Notes under the pieces: model-generated
Seen by the model: the letters and a program-made list of their open reading frames with translations, nothing else
Database searches by the model: none
Told to the model about the DNA's origin: nothing
In this document: positions 7,213-13,398 of the stretch, one piece after another
Layout: every line of letters begins with the position of its first letter
Position numbering within the stretch: the stretch's first letter is position 1
Source: a virus
Strand: one strand, 5' to 3'
Length of the DNA stretch: 36,831 nucleotides
Virus record (IMG/VR): IMGVR_UViG_3300029264_000275
Span: 1 to 36,831 of that record
Made by a program: the position numbers and the translations under genes

Positions 7213-7692
7213 TTAACCCCAAGGTGGCGCGGCGGTGGTCGCGTGGTTTGGTGGAGTAGGGCGGCCAATCATCGGTGCAGTTGGTGGCTGGTTTTGTATC
7301 CGTTTGGTGTGCGTAACTTCGTTTTTAGCTGAATATTCACCAGCGGGTATGGCCTTTACACCCATTAAAAATGGTATTCCCTGGAGTGTTAGCGCGTTGA
7401 AATTTCCCGTTGGTGTTGGTAAGCCTAAATTAGTCGTCAACATGAACAGGTTTTCGGAAGATATTTTTACAGCTTCTGCGCTCTTATTATTTAGATGAAA
7501 ATTCCACCACACTTTACGTTTGGCGAATTCACCATCCATGACAGTACATTCTAAGACCAACATGGTGACGCCAGCCGAAGTCGGCCTATCCTCCACATTG
7601 GTTACCATGGCGTTATATTCGCCCTTTGGCATTGGCTGAAAATCGCCCTTTCCTGATAAATCAATATTTGTTGCATCGAAATTAATTAACAT
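7213..7692 (-). CDS. DUF669-like recombination-module protein (possible ssDNA-binding)
   Basis: The 159-residue protein opens MLINFDATNIDLSGKGDFQP and contains the beta-rich core GEYNAMVTNVEDRPT...LVLECTVMDG...KRKVWWNFHLNN. This pattern is typical of DUF669-family phage proteins, often encoded between a Sak4/AAA ATPase and a nuclease, exactly as here. Single-strand binding has been proposed for such proteins but is not evident from this sequence. The C-terminal 30 residues are Pro- and Thr-rich and end PPWG, a tail reminiscent in position, but not in acidity, of SSB tails. The role is inferred from family resemblance and neighbours. Confidence 0.65.
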   Translation of the reverse strand: MLINFDATNIDLSGKGDFQPMPKGEYNAMVTNVEDRPTSAGVTMLVLECTVMDGEFAKRKVWWNFHLNNKSAEAVKISSENLFMLTTNLGLPTPTGNFNALTLQGIPFLMGVKAIPAGEYSAKNEVTHTKRIQNQPPTAPMIGRPTPPNHATTAAPPWG

Positions 7693-7707
7693 TTTTACTA
7701 CCTTTTT

Positions 7708-8385
7708 TTAGTTACGGATTTTTGTGGCAATGTTTGCCAGGGTTGGGAATTCATACGGGTCCAATTTGCCGGATCGGTCTTTGGCCTCATACTGAATGTC
7801 GCGTGAAGTTTGCAAAGACCGCTCAATAACACCATCGGCGTTTTTGGTCAGTCTTAAACAAAACACTTCATCAAAGAAATAAGCCAACGATTGCGCCAGG
7901 CGTGCGCCAGGCATCGAGGGCATGAAGAGTAGGGTATTAGCGTGATCGTCGTTAACGCGGTCCATTTTGGCCGTCATAACCACATTGGTTTTTAGATCGC
8001 GGAACGAGCGAATCAAAGCCGTCATTTGGTCTATTAGGGCACCATACGCCTGGCGCGGGTCTTTTGTTTTTGCCTTTTCACTAATTAAAACCACCTCTGC
8101 AATTTCGCTTATTGAATCCAGGCAGACCCATTTATAAGGGTGGTCGCCTTTGAGGTGGGCGTAGATTTCAAACACGTCATCTAGTGACGAAACAACGCAA
8201 ATATCCACATGGTCGGCGTGCTGGATGGACAATAAGCCACCCTCGGCGCTGATTATTAGTGTTTTTTCACCCTCTGGTGCAGTGGTACAAAATACCGTCT
8301 TGCCAGCGCCGGCGGGTCCATAAATTAGAACCTTGATGCCGTTCTGTAATGCCGCGTCTTTAGCACTGATTAACTTGATAGCCAT
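7708..8385 (-). CDS. Sak4-like RecA-fold recombinase/ATPase
   Basis: This 225-residue protein is a single RecA-type ATPase domain. Walker A is GPAGAGKT (23-30), and Walker B ends in Asp90 of WVCLDSISE. A conserved middle segment (DPRQAYGALIDQM) and a later TAKMDR strand match AAA_24/Sak4 phage proteins. Sak4 proteins are single-strand annealing or strand-exchange ATPases that work with an SSB-like partner. The DUF669-like and Cas4-like genes downstream complete the module. Its ATG overlaps the stop of the upstream gene by 1 base, indicating one operon. Confidence 0.85.
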   Translation of the reverse strand: MAIKLISAKDAALQNGIKVLIYGPAGAGKTVFCTTAPEGEKTLIISAEGGLLSIQHADHVDICVVSSLDDVFEIYAHLKGDHPYKWVCLDSISEIAEVVLISEKAKTKDPRQAYGALIDQMTALIRSFRDLKTNVVMTAKMDRVNDDHANTLLFMPSMPGARLAQSLAYFFDEVFCLRLTKNADGVIERSLQTSRDIQYEAKDRSGKLDPYEFPTLANIATKIRN

Positions 8386-8789
8386 TACGCTGCTACCTCT
8401 ATTAACTCAATTGATACGGCAATTTTGGCGGGCGTAGCGATCACGGCGCGGGTTATTTCGTTGTAATATTCCGGCTCGTTTAACTCTAAGTGGCGTAAAC
8501 CTTTAGCATTAATCGACGGCTTAAAAGTAAAAGCCTCCTGCATTATTGCATGGGGCAAACGGTCGCTTAAAAGATCAAATTCGTTTAAATCTATACGGCG
8601 GTTGATCTTTGCAACTGTTTTGATTTTAAAATAAAGACCAGCCTCACTGGTGGTCCCCTCTTCCTTTACGCCCGCTAGGTCAATCACGTTTTTTTCCGCA
8701 ATTAACACTTCTTGACGCACTAATTCCATTCTGTTTTTAGCTTCTTGAAGCTGGAAAGCTGCCTGGTCTATGTTGGTCGGTTGTGACAT
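8385..8789 (-). CDS. Conserved phage protein of the recombination operon, coiled-coil N-terminus
   Basis: The 134-residue protein begins with about 45 residues of predicted coiled coil (AFQLQEAKNRMELVRQEVLI). A compact domain follows with KEEGTTSEAGLYFKIKTVAK and a C-terminal PAKIAVSIELIEVA strand. I do not recognise a characterised family. It is the first full-size gene of the leftward recombination operon and is coupled to the Sak4-like gene by a 1-base overlap, so a role as a recombination accessory or annealing partner is plausible. No catalytic motif is visible. Confidence 0.6.
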   Translation of the reverse strand: MSQPTNIDQAAFQLQEAKNRMELVRQEVLIAEKNVIDLAGVKEEGTTSEAGLYFKIKTVAKINRRIDLNEFDLLSDRLPHAIMQEAFTFKPSINAKGLRHLELNEPEYYNEITRAVIATPAKIAVSIELIEVAA

Positions 8790-8804
8790 TTTTTAAATCC
8801 TTTT

Positions 8805-8870
8805 TTAAATAACTGCAACTAACATTTGGCCCACGATTAGGACTAAGAAAAAGATAAAAGCCTCGCTCAT
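8805..8870 (-). CDS. 21-residue hydrophobic micro-peptide
   Basis: This peptide begins MSEAFIFFLVLIVGQM and is nearly all one membrane helix. Its ATG overlaps the TGA of the 32-residue peptide upstream (ATGA), and GGGG lies about 9 bases before it. Its stop lies 15 bases before the next gene. Translational coupling supports expression. Function is unknown, and its small size lowers confidence. Confidence 0.45.
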   Translation of the reverse strand: MSEAFIFFLVLIVGQMLVAVI

Positions 8871-8965
8871 GCTAATACCCCGGCAAACCACCAGACCGTG
8901 CACACCACGAATATAGCGCCGCCTACTAGGTTAAATAACAAACGTTCTATTTTAGTGTTTTGCAT
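8867..8965 (-). CDS. 32-residue single-pass membrane micro-peptide heading the leftward operon
   Basis: The peptide begins MQNTKIERLLFNLVGGAIFV and continues as a Trp-rich hydrophobic segment ending WWFAGVLA. A short basic/acidic N-terminus followed by one transmembrane helix predicts an inner-membrane protein. AGGGAAG sits 5 to 7 bases before the ATG, an excellent ribosome site. The stop overlaps the next micro-gene's start (ATGA). It is the first gene after a promoter/operator-like block at 9001-9039, so it should be expressed early. Host-takeover or superinfection roles are possible but unproven. Confidence 0.6.
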   Translation of the reverse strand: MQNTKIERLLFNLVGGAIFVVCTVWWFAGVLA

Positions 8966-9000
8966 GGTCTTCCCTTTTTCTGTGTTAGGTTTTAATAGCA

Positions 9001-9039
9001 CTAACAATAAATTAATTGTTAGGTATAGATAGCATTATA
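9001..9039 (-). promoter_or_regulatory. Promoter -10 with palindromic operator before the recombination operon
   Basis: On the minus strand a perfect TATAAT lies at 9034-9039. Immediately downstream, CTAACAAT and ATTGTTAG (9001-9008, 9015-9022) form an exact 8-bp inverted repeat. TGTTAGGT also recurs directly at 8983-8990 and 9017-9024. The -35 element is poor (TTATAC), so an activator may be needed or the -10 is fortuitous. The palindrome differs from the TTAGTAA-type repressor operators. Confidence 0.4.
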
Positions 9040-9042
9040 GAT

Positions 9043-9095
9043 AAAAAAATATGCCGGTATAAGTTGTTAGAATGTTTTCAACTTAATCCCGGCAT
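9043..9095 (-). terminator. Leftward terminator after the 43-residue early gene
   Basis: ATGCCGG...AAGTTG (9051-9066) pairs with CAACTT...CCGGCAT (9079-9095) with one bulge and a 12-nt loop. A run of seven T on the minus strand follows at 9043-9049. It begins 2 bases after the small gene's stop and lies between the leftward promoter and the recombination operon, as tL1 does in lambda. Confidence 0.7.
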
Positions 9096-9097
9096 GT

Positions 9098-9229
9098 TTA
9101 CTTTTTTAATGCTTCCTCTATTATTTTTAAAATTGTTTCATCATCAAAATTACTAATTAAATCGAGTGCTAACAACGTGTTATCATCGTCTAACCTCAAT
9201 TCTTTTGGCGTGTCGCATTTCGCGCTCAA
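9098..9229 (-). CDS. Small acidic early protein (43 residues), TTG start
   Basis: The reading frame from TTG encodes SAKCDTPKELRLDDDNTLLA followed by an amphipathic helix ending KIIEEALKK. It is acidic and soluble. The TTG overlaps the stop of an 8-codon leader (TTGA), so translation may be coupled to that leader's strong ribosome site. A hairpin terminator follows the stop directly, supporting a real 3' end. It is the first gene of the leftward transcript, the place lambda keeps N, but it lacks the Arg-rich RNA-binding stretch of N. Function is unknown; the start is uncertain, and a -1 frameshift from the leader is another option. Confidence 0.5.
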   Translation of the reverse strand: MSAKCDTPKELRLDDDNTLLALDLISNFDDETILKIIEEALKK

Positions 9230-9252
9230 TGAGCAAATCCAAAGTTATACAT
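9226..9252 (-). CDS. 8-residue leader peptide (MYNFGFAH)
   Basis: An ATG with AGAGGA six bases upstream begins an 8-codon frame that ends in TGA. The TGA overlaps the TTG start of the small acidic gene as TTGA. This is the best ribosome site in the leader. It could be a coupling leader, or the true N-terminus of the next protein joined by a -1 frameshift. Confidence 0.4.
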   Translation of the reverse strand: MYNFGFAH

Positions 9253-9267
9253 AATTATTCCTCTAAA

Positions 9268-9289
9268 AGTAAGTTAAGCAAAACTTACT
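9268..9289. promoter_or_regulatory. Left operator, inverted repeat AGTAAGTT-6-AACTTACT
   Basis: A perfect 8-bp inverted repeat lies just downstream of the pL -10. Its TAGTAAG/CTTACTA core also occurs at the rightward promoter (10126-10140), with a related half-site at 9337-9346. Shared sites at both early promoters fit binding by the phage repressor or Cro-like protein. Confidence 0.6.
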
Positions 9290-9295
9290 AAACAG

Positions 9296-9324
9296 AATAT
9301 ACACGACCATTTATATTTACACAA
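9296..9324 (-). promoter_or_regulatory. Leftward early promoter (pL-like)
   Basis: On the minus strand TTGTGT (9319-9324) and TATATT (9296-9301) are 17 bases apart. The operator at 9268-9289 covers the expected start region. It would transcribe the leader peptide, the small acidic gene and, past the hairpin terminator, the recombination and int/xis genes. Confidence 0.55.
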
Positions 9325-9352
9325 GCAAGTTGTAACAGTTTTTACTAGGAAT

Positions 9353-9377
9353 AAAAAACCCCAATTAAGGGGCTTTA
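9353..9377 (-). terminator. Leftward terminator of the repressor operon
   Basis: On the minus strand AAAGCCCC and GGGGTTT pair around TTAATT, followed by TTTTTT (9353-9358). It starts 14 bases past the repressor stop and separates the repressor transcript from the pL-like promoter. The GC stem is short (4 bp plus A:T pairs with a bulged G). Confidence 0.55.
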
Positions 9378-9390
9378 ATATAATGCGGTT

Positions 9391-9738
9391 TTATTTGTAT
9401 GAATCCATCATCATCCGGATTGCGGTTATTTGTTCCGGCGTTAATTCGCCAAGCCTGTGGCTTATTGCTTCTATATCTTTAATTGTCCTGCCAAAGTTTT
9501 GGGGTATTTGTCGGTCGTTGTCGTCCATTAACCAATGGAGGGGTGCCCCAGTAATACGGGCTAAATTTCTTAAACGTGTTCGGGTTGGTTCGTTTCTTAC
9601 TATAGGGTCGTTGGATTCCCAAAGCGAAACAGCCGGGCGCGAAACGCCCAGCAGATCAGCTAATTGTTGTTGAGTCATTTGGGCATGTGCCCGTGCAGCC
9701 TTGATTTTAATGTGTAGTACATCGCTTGTTTTAGACAT
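9391..9738 (-). CDS. CI-like XRE-family repressor without a cleavage domain
   Basis: This is probably the lysogeny repressor. The 115-residue protein has an N-terminal HTH_3/XRE domain; MTQQQLADLLGVSRPAVSLW (about 21-40) is the helix-turn-helix. A short C-terminal helical segment follows (about 85-112, LTPEQITAIRMMMDSYK). There is no S24/LexA-like peptidase domain, so SOS-driven self-cleavage as in lambda CI is not possible for this protein. Induction would need an antirepressor or another signal. It is transcribed away from the Cro-like gene. AAAGGA lies about 10 bases before its ATG, and its start overlaps the upstream gene by 8 bases. Confidence 0.8.
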   Translation of the reverse strand: MSKTSDVLHIKIKAARAHAQMTQQQLADLLGVSRPAVSLWESNDPIVRNEPTRTRLRNLARITGAPLHWLMDDNDRQIPQNFGRTIKDIEAISHRLGELTPEQITAIRMMMDSYK

Positions 9739-9985
9739 AATTTATTTGTCCTTTGTTGGGGCCATTTGACCAATCATTGCTACCTTTAAACTTTCGGGTT
9801 AAACAGTTAACCAGGTCTAAATGTGTATAACCGAACGTTTGAACACGGGCAAACTTCGGGGAAGTGTTAGCCATTGAATCGGTAAAATTTAGGTGCCATA
9901 AGTAGGTGTCTTCACGCATCCATGCTTTGCGGGGCGATCTTAGCGTATCGTAAAAATACGCATTAATTAATTGTCTTTCGTTCAT
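9731..9985 (-). CDS. Unknown 84-residue protein co-expressed with the repressor
   Basis: I do not recognise this protein. It is basic, rich in aromatic residues and has no clear membrane helix or HTH. Segments such as RSPRKAWMREDTYLWHLNF and KGSNDWSNGPNKG suggest a small folded domain with a flexible C-terminus. It is the first gene of the lysogenic transcript, with AAGGA seven bases before its ATG and the promoter at 10034-10062, and overlaps the repressor by 8 bases. Being expressed in the lysogen, it could act in immunity, exclusion or repressor control. These roles are inferred only from position. Confidence 0.65.
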   Translation of the reverse strand: MNERQLINAYFYDTLRSPRKAWMREDTYLWHLNFTDSMANTSPKFARVQTFGYTHLDLVNCLTRKFKGSNDWSNGPNKGQINYV

Positions 9986-10033
9986 AAAATTCCTTTTTAC
10001 TTAATCTTTTTACTTTCAATTTCATACCTCGTG

Positions 10034-10062
10034 ATCATACTTTCATACTTTTTAAATAGCAA
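10034..10062 (-). promoter_or_regulatory. Lysogenic (pRM-like) leftward promoter
   Basis: On the minus strand TTGCTA (10057-10062) and TATGAT (10034-10039) are 17 bases apart. It sits 48 bases before the first lysogenic gene. GTATGA-type direct repeats occur three times around the -10 and start region and may be a separate binding site. Confidence 0.6.
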
Positions 10063-10112
10063 GTTCTACTTACATTGGGATATTAGAAAACGAAACACCT
10101 CTTTTTTATGCA

Positions 10113-10141
10113 TTGATTTAATGGTTAGTAAAACTTACTAT
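10113..10141 (+). promoter_or_regulatory. Rightward early promoter (pR-like) with embedded operator
   Basis: TTGATT (10113-10118) and TACTAT (10136-10141) are 17 bases apart. The exact palindrome TAGTAA-AAC-TTACTA (10126-10140) overlaps the spacer and -10. A second, inverted half-site, AGTTTTACTAAC (10172-10183), abuts the Cro-like start codon. Repressor binding here would block the promoter. Confidence 0.65.
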
Positions 10142-10183
10142 GGCATTTTTAAGCATTACGGATATATATAGAGTTTTACTAAC

Positions 10184-10438
10184 ATGGCAAAAAACAAACG
10201 GGTTTTAAGTAAAGAAGAGTTATTAATGCAATGCTACGCAAAAGCGGCAATTGTATACGCGGGTGGACCAGGGGAGCTGGCTAGGACCATCGCAACAAAA
10301 GACGACACATTAACAAGCCAAGGGGTAAGCCAGTGGCTAAAAGTGCCAGGCGATCGCGTGCTGGCTGTTGAAAAGGCAATCAGTGGGGCGGTTACCCGGT
10401 ACCAGATGCGTCCTAAAATATTTGGTGAACAACCGTGA
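10184..10438 (+). CDS. Cro/YdaS-like HTH regulator
   Basis: This 84-residue protein resembles YdaS/Cro-type prophage regulators. GGPGELARTIA is followed by SQGVSQWLKVPGDRVLAVEK and the family ending AVTRYQMRPKIFGE. It is the first gene of the rightward early operon and lies opposite the repressor, the Cro position. It probably represses pR and pRM at the TAGTAA palindromes to favour lytic growth. YdaS proteins also occur in toxin-antitoxin-like pairs, but no YdaT-like partner follows here. Its stop overlaps the next gene's ATG by 4 bases. Confidence 0.75.
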   Translation: MAKNKRVLSKEELLMQCYAKAAIVYAGGPGELARTIATKDDTLTSQGVSQWLKVPGDRVLAVEKAISGAVTRYQMRPKIFGEQP

Positions 10439-12489
10439 TGCGTTATACGTTATTTACAAGCGTCAAAAATAGCATCGGCACGAGTGCAGATCGCCCCTGG
10501 CCTGAGTTTGTAAAGGACCATTTAAGCGATCACCAGATCATTAACAATAAAGACGCCGGGCTAATGTATTCCGGCGCGGTGTATTCCATGGACCCGCCAA
10601 GACGCGGTGATGCCAACGTTGATTCAATGTCAATGATGGTCGTGGATTATGACAATTCACAAGGCATCGGCCTAGATTCTAAATGTTCCGGGCTGCCCAC
10701 ATTGCCCCAGGACGTTGAACCAGAATTGGCTGGCAATGCTTATGCTTTTCACTCAACGCACAGCCAGAGCAAAGACTGGCCCCGGTGGCGCTTGGTAATT
10801 CCGTTTGATCGTTTAGTTAGTCGGACAGAGTGGCCTATTGTTTTCAATTATGTTTTTGAGCGCCTTTTAGGGTCCGATTTAAACATTGATACCACTTGCA
10901 AAGATTTGAGCCGCGCGTATTGGCAACCAGCTTGCACCCAAGACACCCTAGACGTTGCGTTTAACGGGTATGTCGAGGGCGAATTATTAAACATTAACGA
11001 AATAATGGACCAAATGCAGACCACGATCGCGCCCGAATTTAGGGCAGCCATGGCTGATAATGTGGTCAACCTGGTTACTCCCCAAGTGCCAAACTCACTG
11101 GACGAGCCAAGAGCGCCGGAGGGTCGAAACGACTATCTAAAGCAGATCGTGGCGGCCATGTTGGAGCGTGCCGAGCCATTAGAAGAAATCATTTGCCAGG
11201 TGTACCAGGCCGACGTTGATAAGCATGGCGCAAACGCTTTGTTTACAGATGCCGCCGAGGGTATGAAAGGCTCCCCAGGCATTAACTGCATGGGCTTTGT
11301 AACTAACGTAATACGGTCAATCGACAGTATGCGAACCAGGGCAGCCATAGAGCCACAAATACCCACCATGAGGCCGGTTAATGCGGTCCTGGATAACAAA
11401 GATTTATTAAACGTTGAGCCACCGGCCACCATTCAGATTGTTAGGGCGTCTAGCCTATACGGGCATCAACCAAAGCCCATGAAGTGGCTTTTAGACGAAT
11501 GGATGCCAATGGGCCAAGTTACGGCCGTATATGGCGATGGTGGTGTAGGCAAGACCCAATTAATACAGCAGTTAATGACGTGCGTGGCAGCCGGTCGCCA
11601 GTTTATGAATGTGGATACGACACAGGGGCCAGTAATGGGGCTTTTTGCGGAAGATGACATCGACCAACTCCACCGGCGACAGTTAGGAATAAATAACCTT
11701 TATGGGTTAGACCTACGCGCCCAGGAAAATATGTATTTTATGGCACGTCCCGCACAGGACAACGTATTAATGGATTTTGACGGTAAAAACGCCAATGGCA
11801 TCAAAACCAAGATTTGGCACGCATTACGCGAACAAGTCGGCGACATTAAACCCACCATGTTAACCGTTGATACAGCCGCCGACACATTTGGCGGTAACGA
11901 AATCGACAGGCAGCAAGTGCGCCGCTATATCCAGGGCTGTTTAACTTCCCTGTCATTAGAGTTCGATCTGGCCCTGGCTCTATTGGCCCACCCCTCGGCA
12001 TCTGGCTTGGCGAATGGTTCGGGCACTGGTGGTTCTACCGCCTGGCATAACTCGGTACGGTGTCGTTGGTTTATTTATCACAATATCGAAAAGGGCTGCA
12101 TGACCCTGGTATTGATGAAAAACAACTATGGCACGAAAGGTTTAGAGATTGATTTTAAACATAACGGCCAAGGTTTTTATCCGTGCAACGCGGCCGAGAT
12201 AAGTAACTTTGTTGACAGCCTATCTTTTGAGCATGACAAGAAATGGATTATTGAACAAATTGATTTTTGCAAAGATCGCAACATTAATTTGTCGATGAAT
12301 CGCCGAGGAAATTACTTCGCCAAATCATTGTTAGCGTATGCCAAATTGGATAAATACAATATTGACTTAAAAACCATAGAAAGCATTGTGTATGGCATGG
12401 ATAAAAACGGAGAGATTGAGCATTTAGAGCGAGGTAACCGACACTCTAAGGGTGCCACATTTATCTATAAGGGCTATAAAAATGACTGA
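10435..12489 (+). CDS. Replicative primase-helicase (AEP primase + RepA-like ATPase)
   Basis: This 684-residue protein is predicted to start phage DNA replication. The N-terminal 200 residues carry the pattern of archaeo-eukaryotic-type primases: DYD (71-73), STH (107-109) and Asp125 in WRLVIPFD. After a linker, residues 345-580 form a RepA/DnaB-like RecA fold with Walker A GDGGVGKT (367-374), Walker B near LTVDTAADTFGG, and a sensor-like HPSASGLANGSGTGGS. A winged-helix-like tail ends near an Arg-rich patch. It overlaps the Cro-like gene by 4 bases. The candidate origin lies immediately downstream. No separate polymerase gene is seen, so host polymerase is presumably used. Confidence 0.85.
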   Translation: MMRYTLFTSVKNSIGTSADRPWPEFVKDHLSDHQIINNKDAGLMYSGAVYSMDPPRRGDANVDSMSMMVVDYDNSQGIGLDSKCSGLPTLPQDVEPELAGNAYAFHSTHSQSKDWPRWRLVIPFDRLVSRTEWPIVFNYVFERLLGSDLNIDTTCKDLSRAYWQPACTQDTLDVAFNGYVEGELLNINEIMDQMQTTIAPEFRAAMADNVVNLVTPQVPNSLDEPRAPEGRNDYLKQIVAAMLERAEPLEEIICQVYQADVDKHGANALFTDAAEGMKGSPGINCMGFVTNVIRSIDSMRTRAAIEPQIPTMRPVNAVLDNKDLLNVEPPATIQIVRASSLYGHQPKPMKWLLDEWMPMGQVTAVYGDGGVGKTQLIQQLMTCVAAGRQFMNVDTTQGPVMGLFAEDDIDQLHRRQLGINNLYGLDLRAQENMYFMARPAQDNVLMDFDGKNANGIKTKIWHALREQVGDIKPTMLTVDTAADTFGGNEIDRQQVRRYIQGCLTSLSLEFDLALALLAHPSASGLANGSGTGGSTAWHNSVRCRWFIYHNIEKGCMTLVLMKNNYGTKGLEIDFKHNGQGFYPCNAAEISNFVDSLSFEHDKKWIIEQIDFCKDRNINLSMNRRGNYFAKSLLAYAKLDKYNIDLKTIESIVYGMDKNGEIEHLERGNRHSKGATFIYKGYKND

Positions 12490-12529
12490 TTTAACTGTAC
12501 AAAAAGTGACCAACGATGCTCTGAAACGT

Positions 12530-12730
12530 GCGGCAACAACGCGGCAACAATCGCTTTTTTTGCGGCACGCTTTGCGGCAACGTTGCGGCAACGTGCGGCA
12601 ACAATTTCAAAACTCCCATATAGCTAACGATAAACGCGGCAACATTGCGGCATGAAACTGCGGCGCGACTATATATATAAATATATATACCGGGCTATTG
12701 CCCCGGATATATTTACACATATATAAAAAA
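12530..12730 (+). other. Candidate replication origin: phased GCGGCA iterons plus AT-rich hairpin
   Basis: GCGGCA occurs at 12530, 12541, 12562, 12574, 12585, 12595, 12636 and 12647, with GCGGCG at 12660. Six copies read GCGGCAAC. Spacings are near multiples of 10-11 bases, so most share one helical face. A strongly AT-rich tract (12668-12730) follows, holding a CCGGG/CCCGG hairpin flanked by TATATA arms. Iterons beside an AT-rich unwinding region, next to the initiator gene, is the classic theta-origin layout. A 57-residue frame (12482-12655) spans the repeats but reads as low-complexity sequence and is not called as a gene. Confidence 0.55.
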
Positions 12731-12766
12731 AGCGGCGATCAACAATAATTTTAAAAGGTGTAAAAA

Positions 12767-13189
12767 GTGGTCAACAGTCAAAGAAAAGGCGCAAGCGCAG
12801 AAAGGGAAGTGGCGGGATTAATTTCCCTTAACCTGGGGATTAAATTAAAGCGTAATTTGGAGCAAACCAGAGGCGGTGGCCATGATCTTATATTAGATGG
12901 TGATGAACAGCATTGGCCTATTGCATTGGAGATCAAAAATTACAGCGAGGCCCGGCCCGGCCAAATTAGTGGATGGTGGCAGCAAGCGGTCGCACAAGCC
13001 GCAATTGCCAAACAGATACCCGTACTTTGGTACAAAGATCGCCGACGCTGGCGGGTTGTTTTACCAGGGCATCTATTTATGGACGGCATCCAATGGGGAA
13101 CCATTGAAGCCTACACCGTGACCGTATCGCCGGAAATGTTCTATTCGGTTTACCGGGAAAACATTATAGAGGGACCAACCTTTTGCTAA
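12767..13189 (+). CDS. PD-(D/E)XK nuclease, Holliday-junction-resolvase-like
   Basis: This 140-residue protein has the small resolvase fold pattern: RKGASAEREVAGLI with an early Glu, then GGGHDLILDG with the first acidic metal ligand, then ALEIKNYSEA with the E-x-K signature. Conserved Trp residues in the second half (ISGWWQQAVAQA) are typical of phage VRR/HJC-like nucleases. It would resolve recombination or replication intermediates before packaging. The start is GTG, with AAAAGGTG upstream. Another member of the PDDEXK superfamily cannot be excluded. Confidence 0.75.
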   Translation: MVNSQRKGASAEREVAGLISLNLGIKLKRNLEQTRGGGHDLILDGDEQHWPIALEIKNYSEARPGQISGWWQQAVAQAAIAKQIPVLWYKDRRRWRVVLPGHLFMDGIQWGTIEAYTVTVSPEMFYSVYRENIIEGPTFC

Positions 13190-13398
13190 CGCCGAAAAAA
13201 TACGACTTAAACGGGGAGCAATTAACAGTCAAACAAATTGCCGAGCGTAGCGGTCACCCCACTTATTTGGTGTTGCAGAGGTTGCACCGAGGTTGGAGCG
13301 TTTCGGAAGTAATAGAAAAAAAGAAAATAAACAGAAGCGAATCAGGGCGAATGGGTAAAAAACGTTCTCCCTGGACTAATATAGAAAGGGTTAAATGA
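13183..13398 (+). CDS. Small HTH-like protein
   Basis: The 71-residue protein starts with TTG, overlapping the nuclease stop, and has AGAGGG at good spacing. LTVKQIAERSGHPTYLVLQR followed by LHRGWSVSEVI resembles a compact HTH of the kind found in phage early genes. The C-terminus is basic (KKKINRSESGRMGKKRS). DNA binding is likely, the target unknown. Its stop overlaps the next start as ATGA. Confidence 0.6.
   Translation: MLTPKKYDLNGEQLTVKQIAERSGHPTYLVLQRLHRGWSVSEVIEKKKINRSESGRMGKKRSPWTNIERVK

Noticed and set aside
12482-12655. 57-codon frame after the primase-helicase gene
   Set aside because: It is produced by the GCGGCAAC repeats, gives a low-complexity peptide, and lacks a good ribosome site; the repeats fit an origin better.
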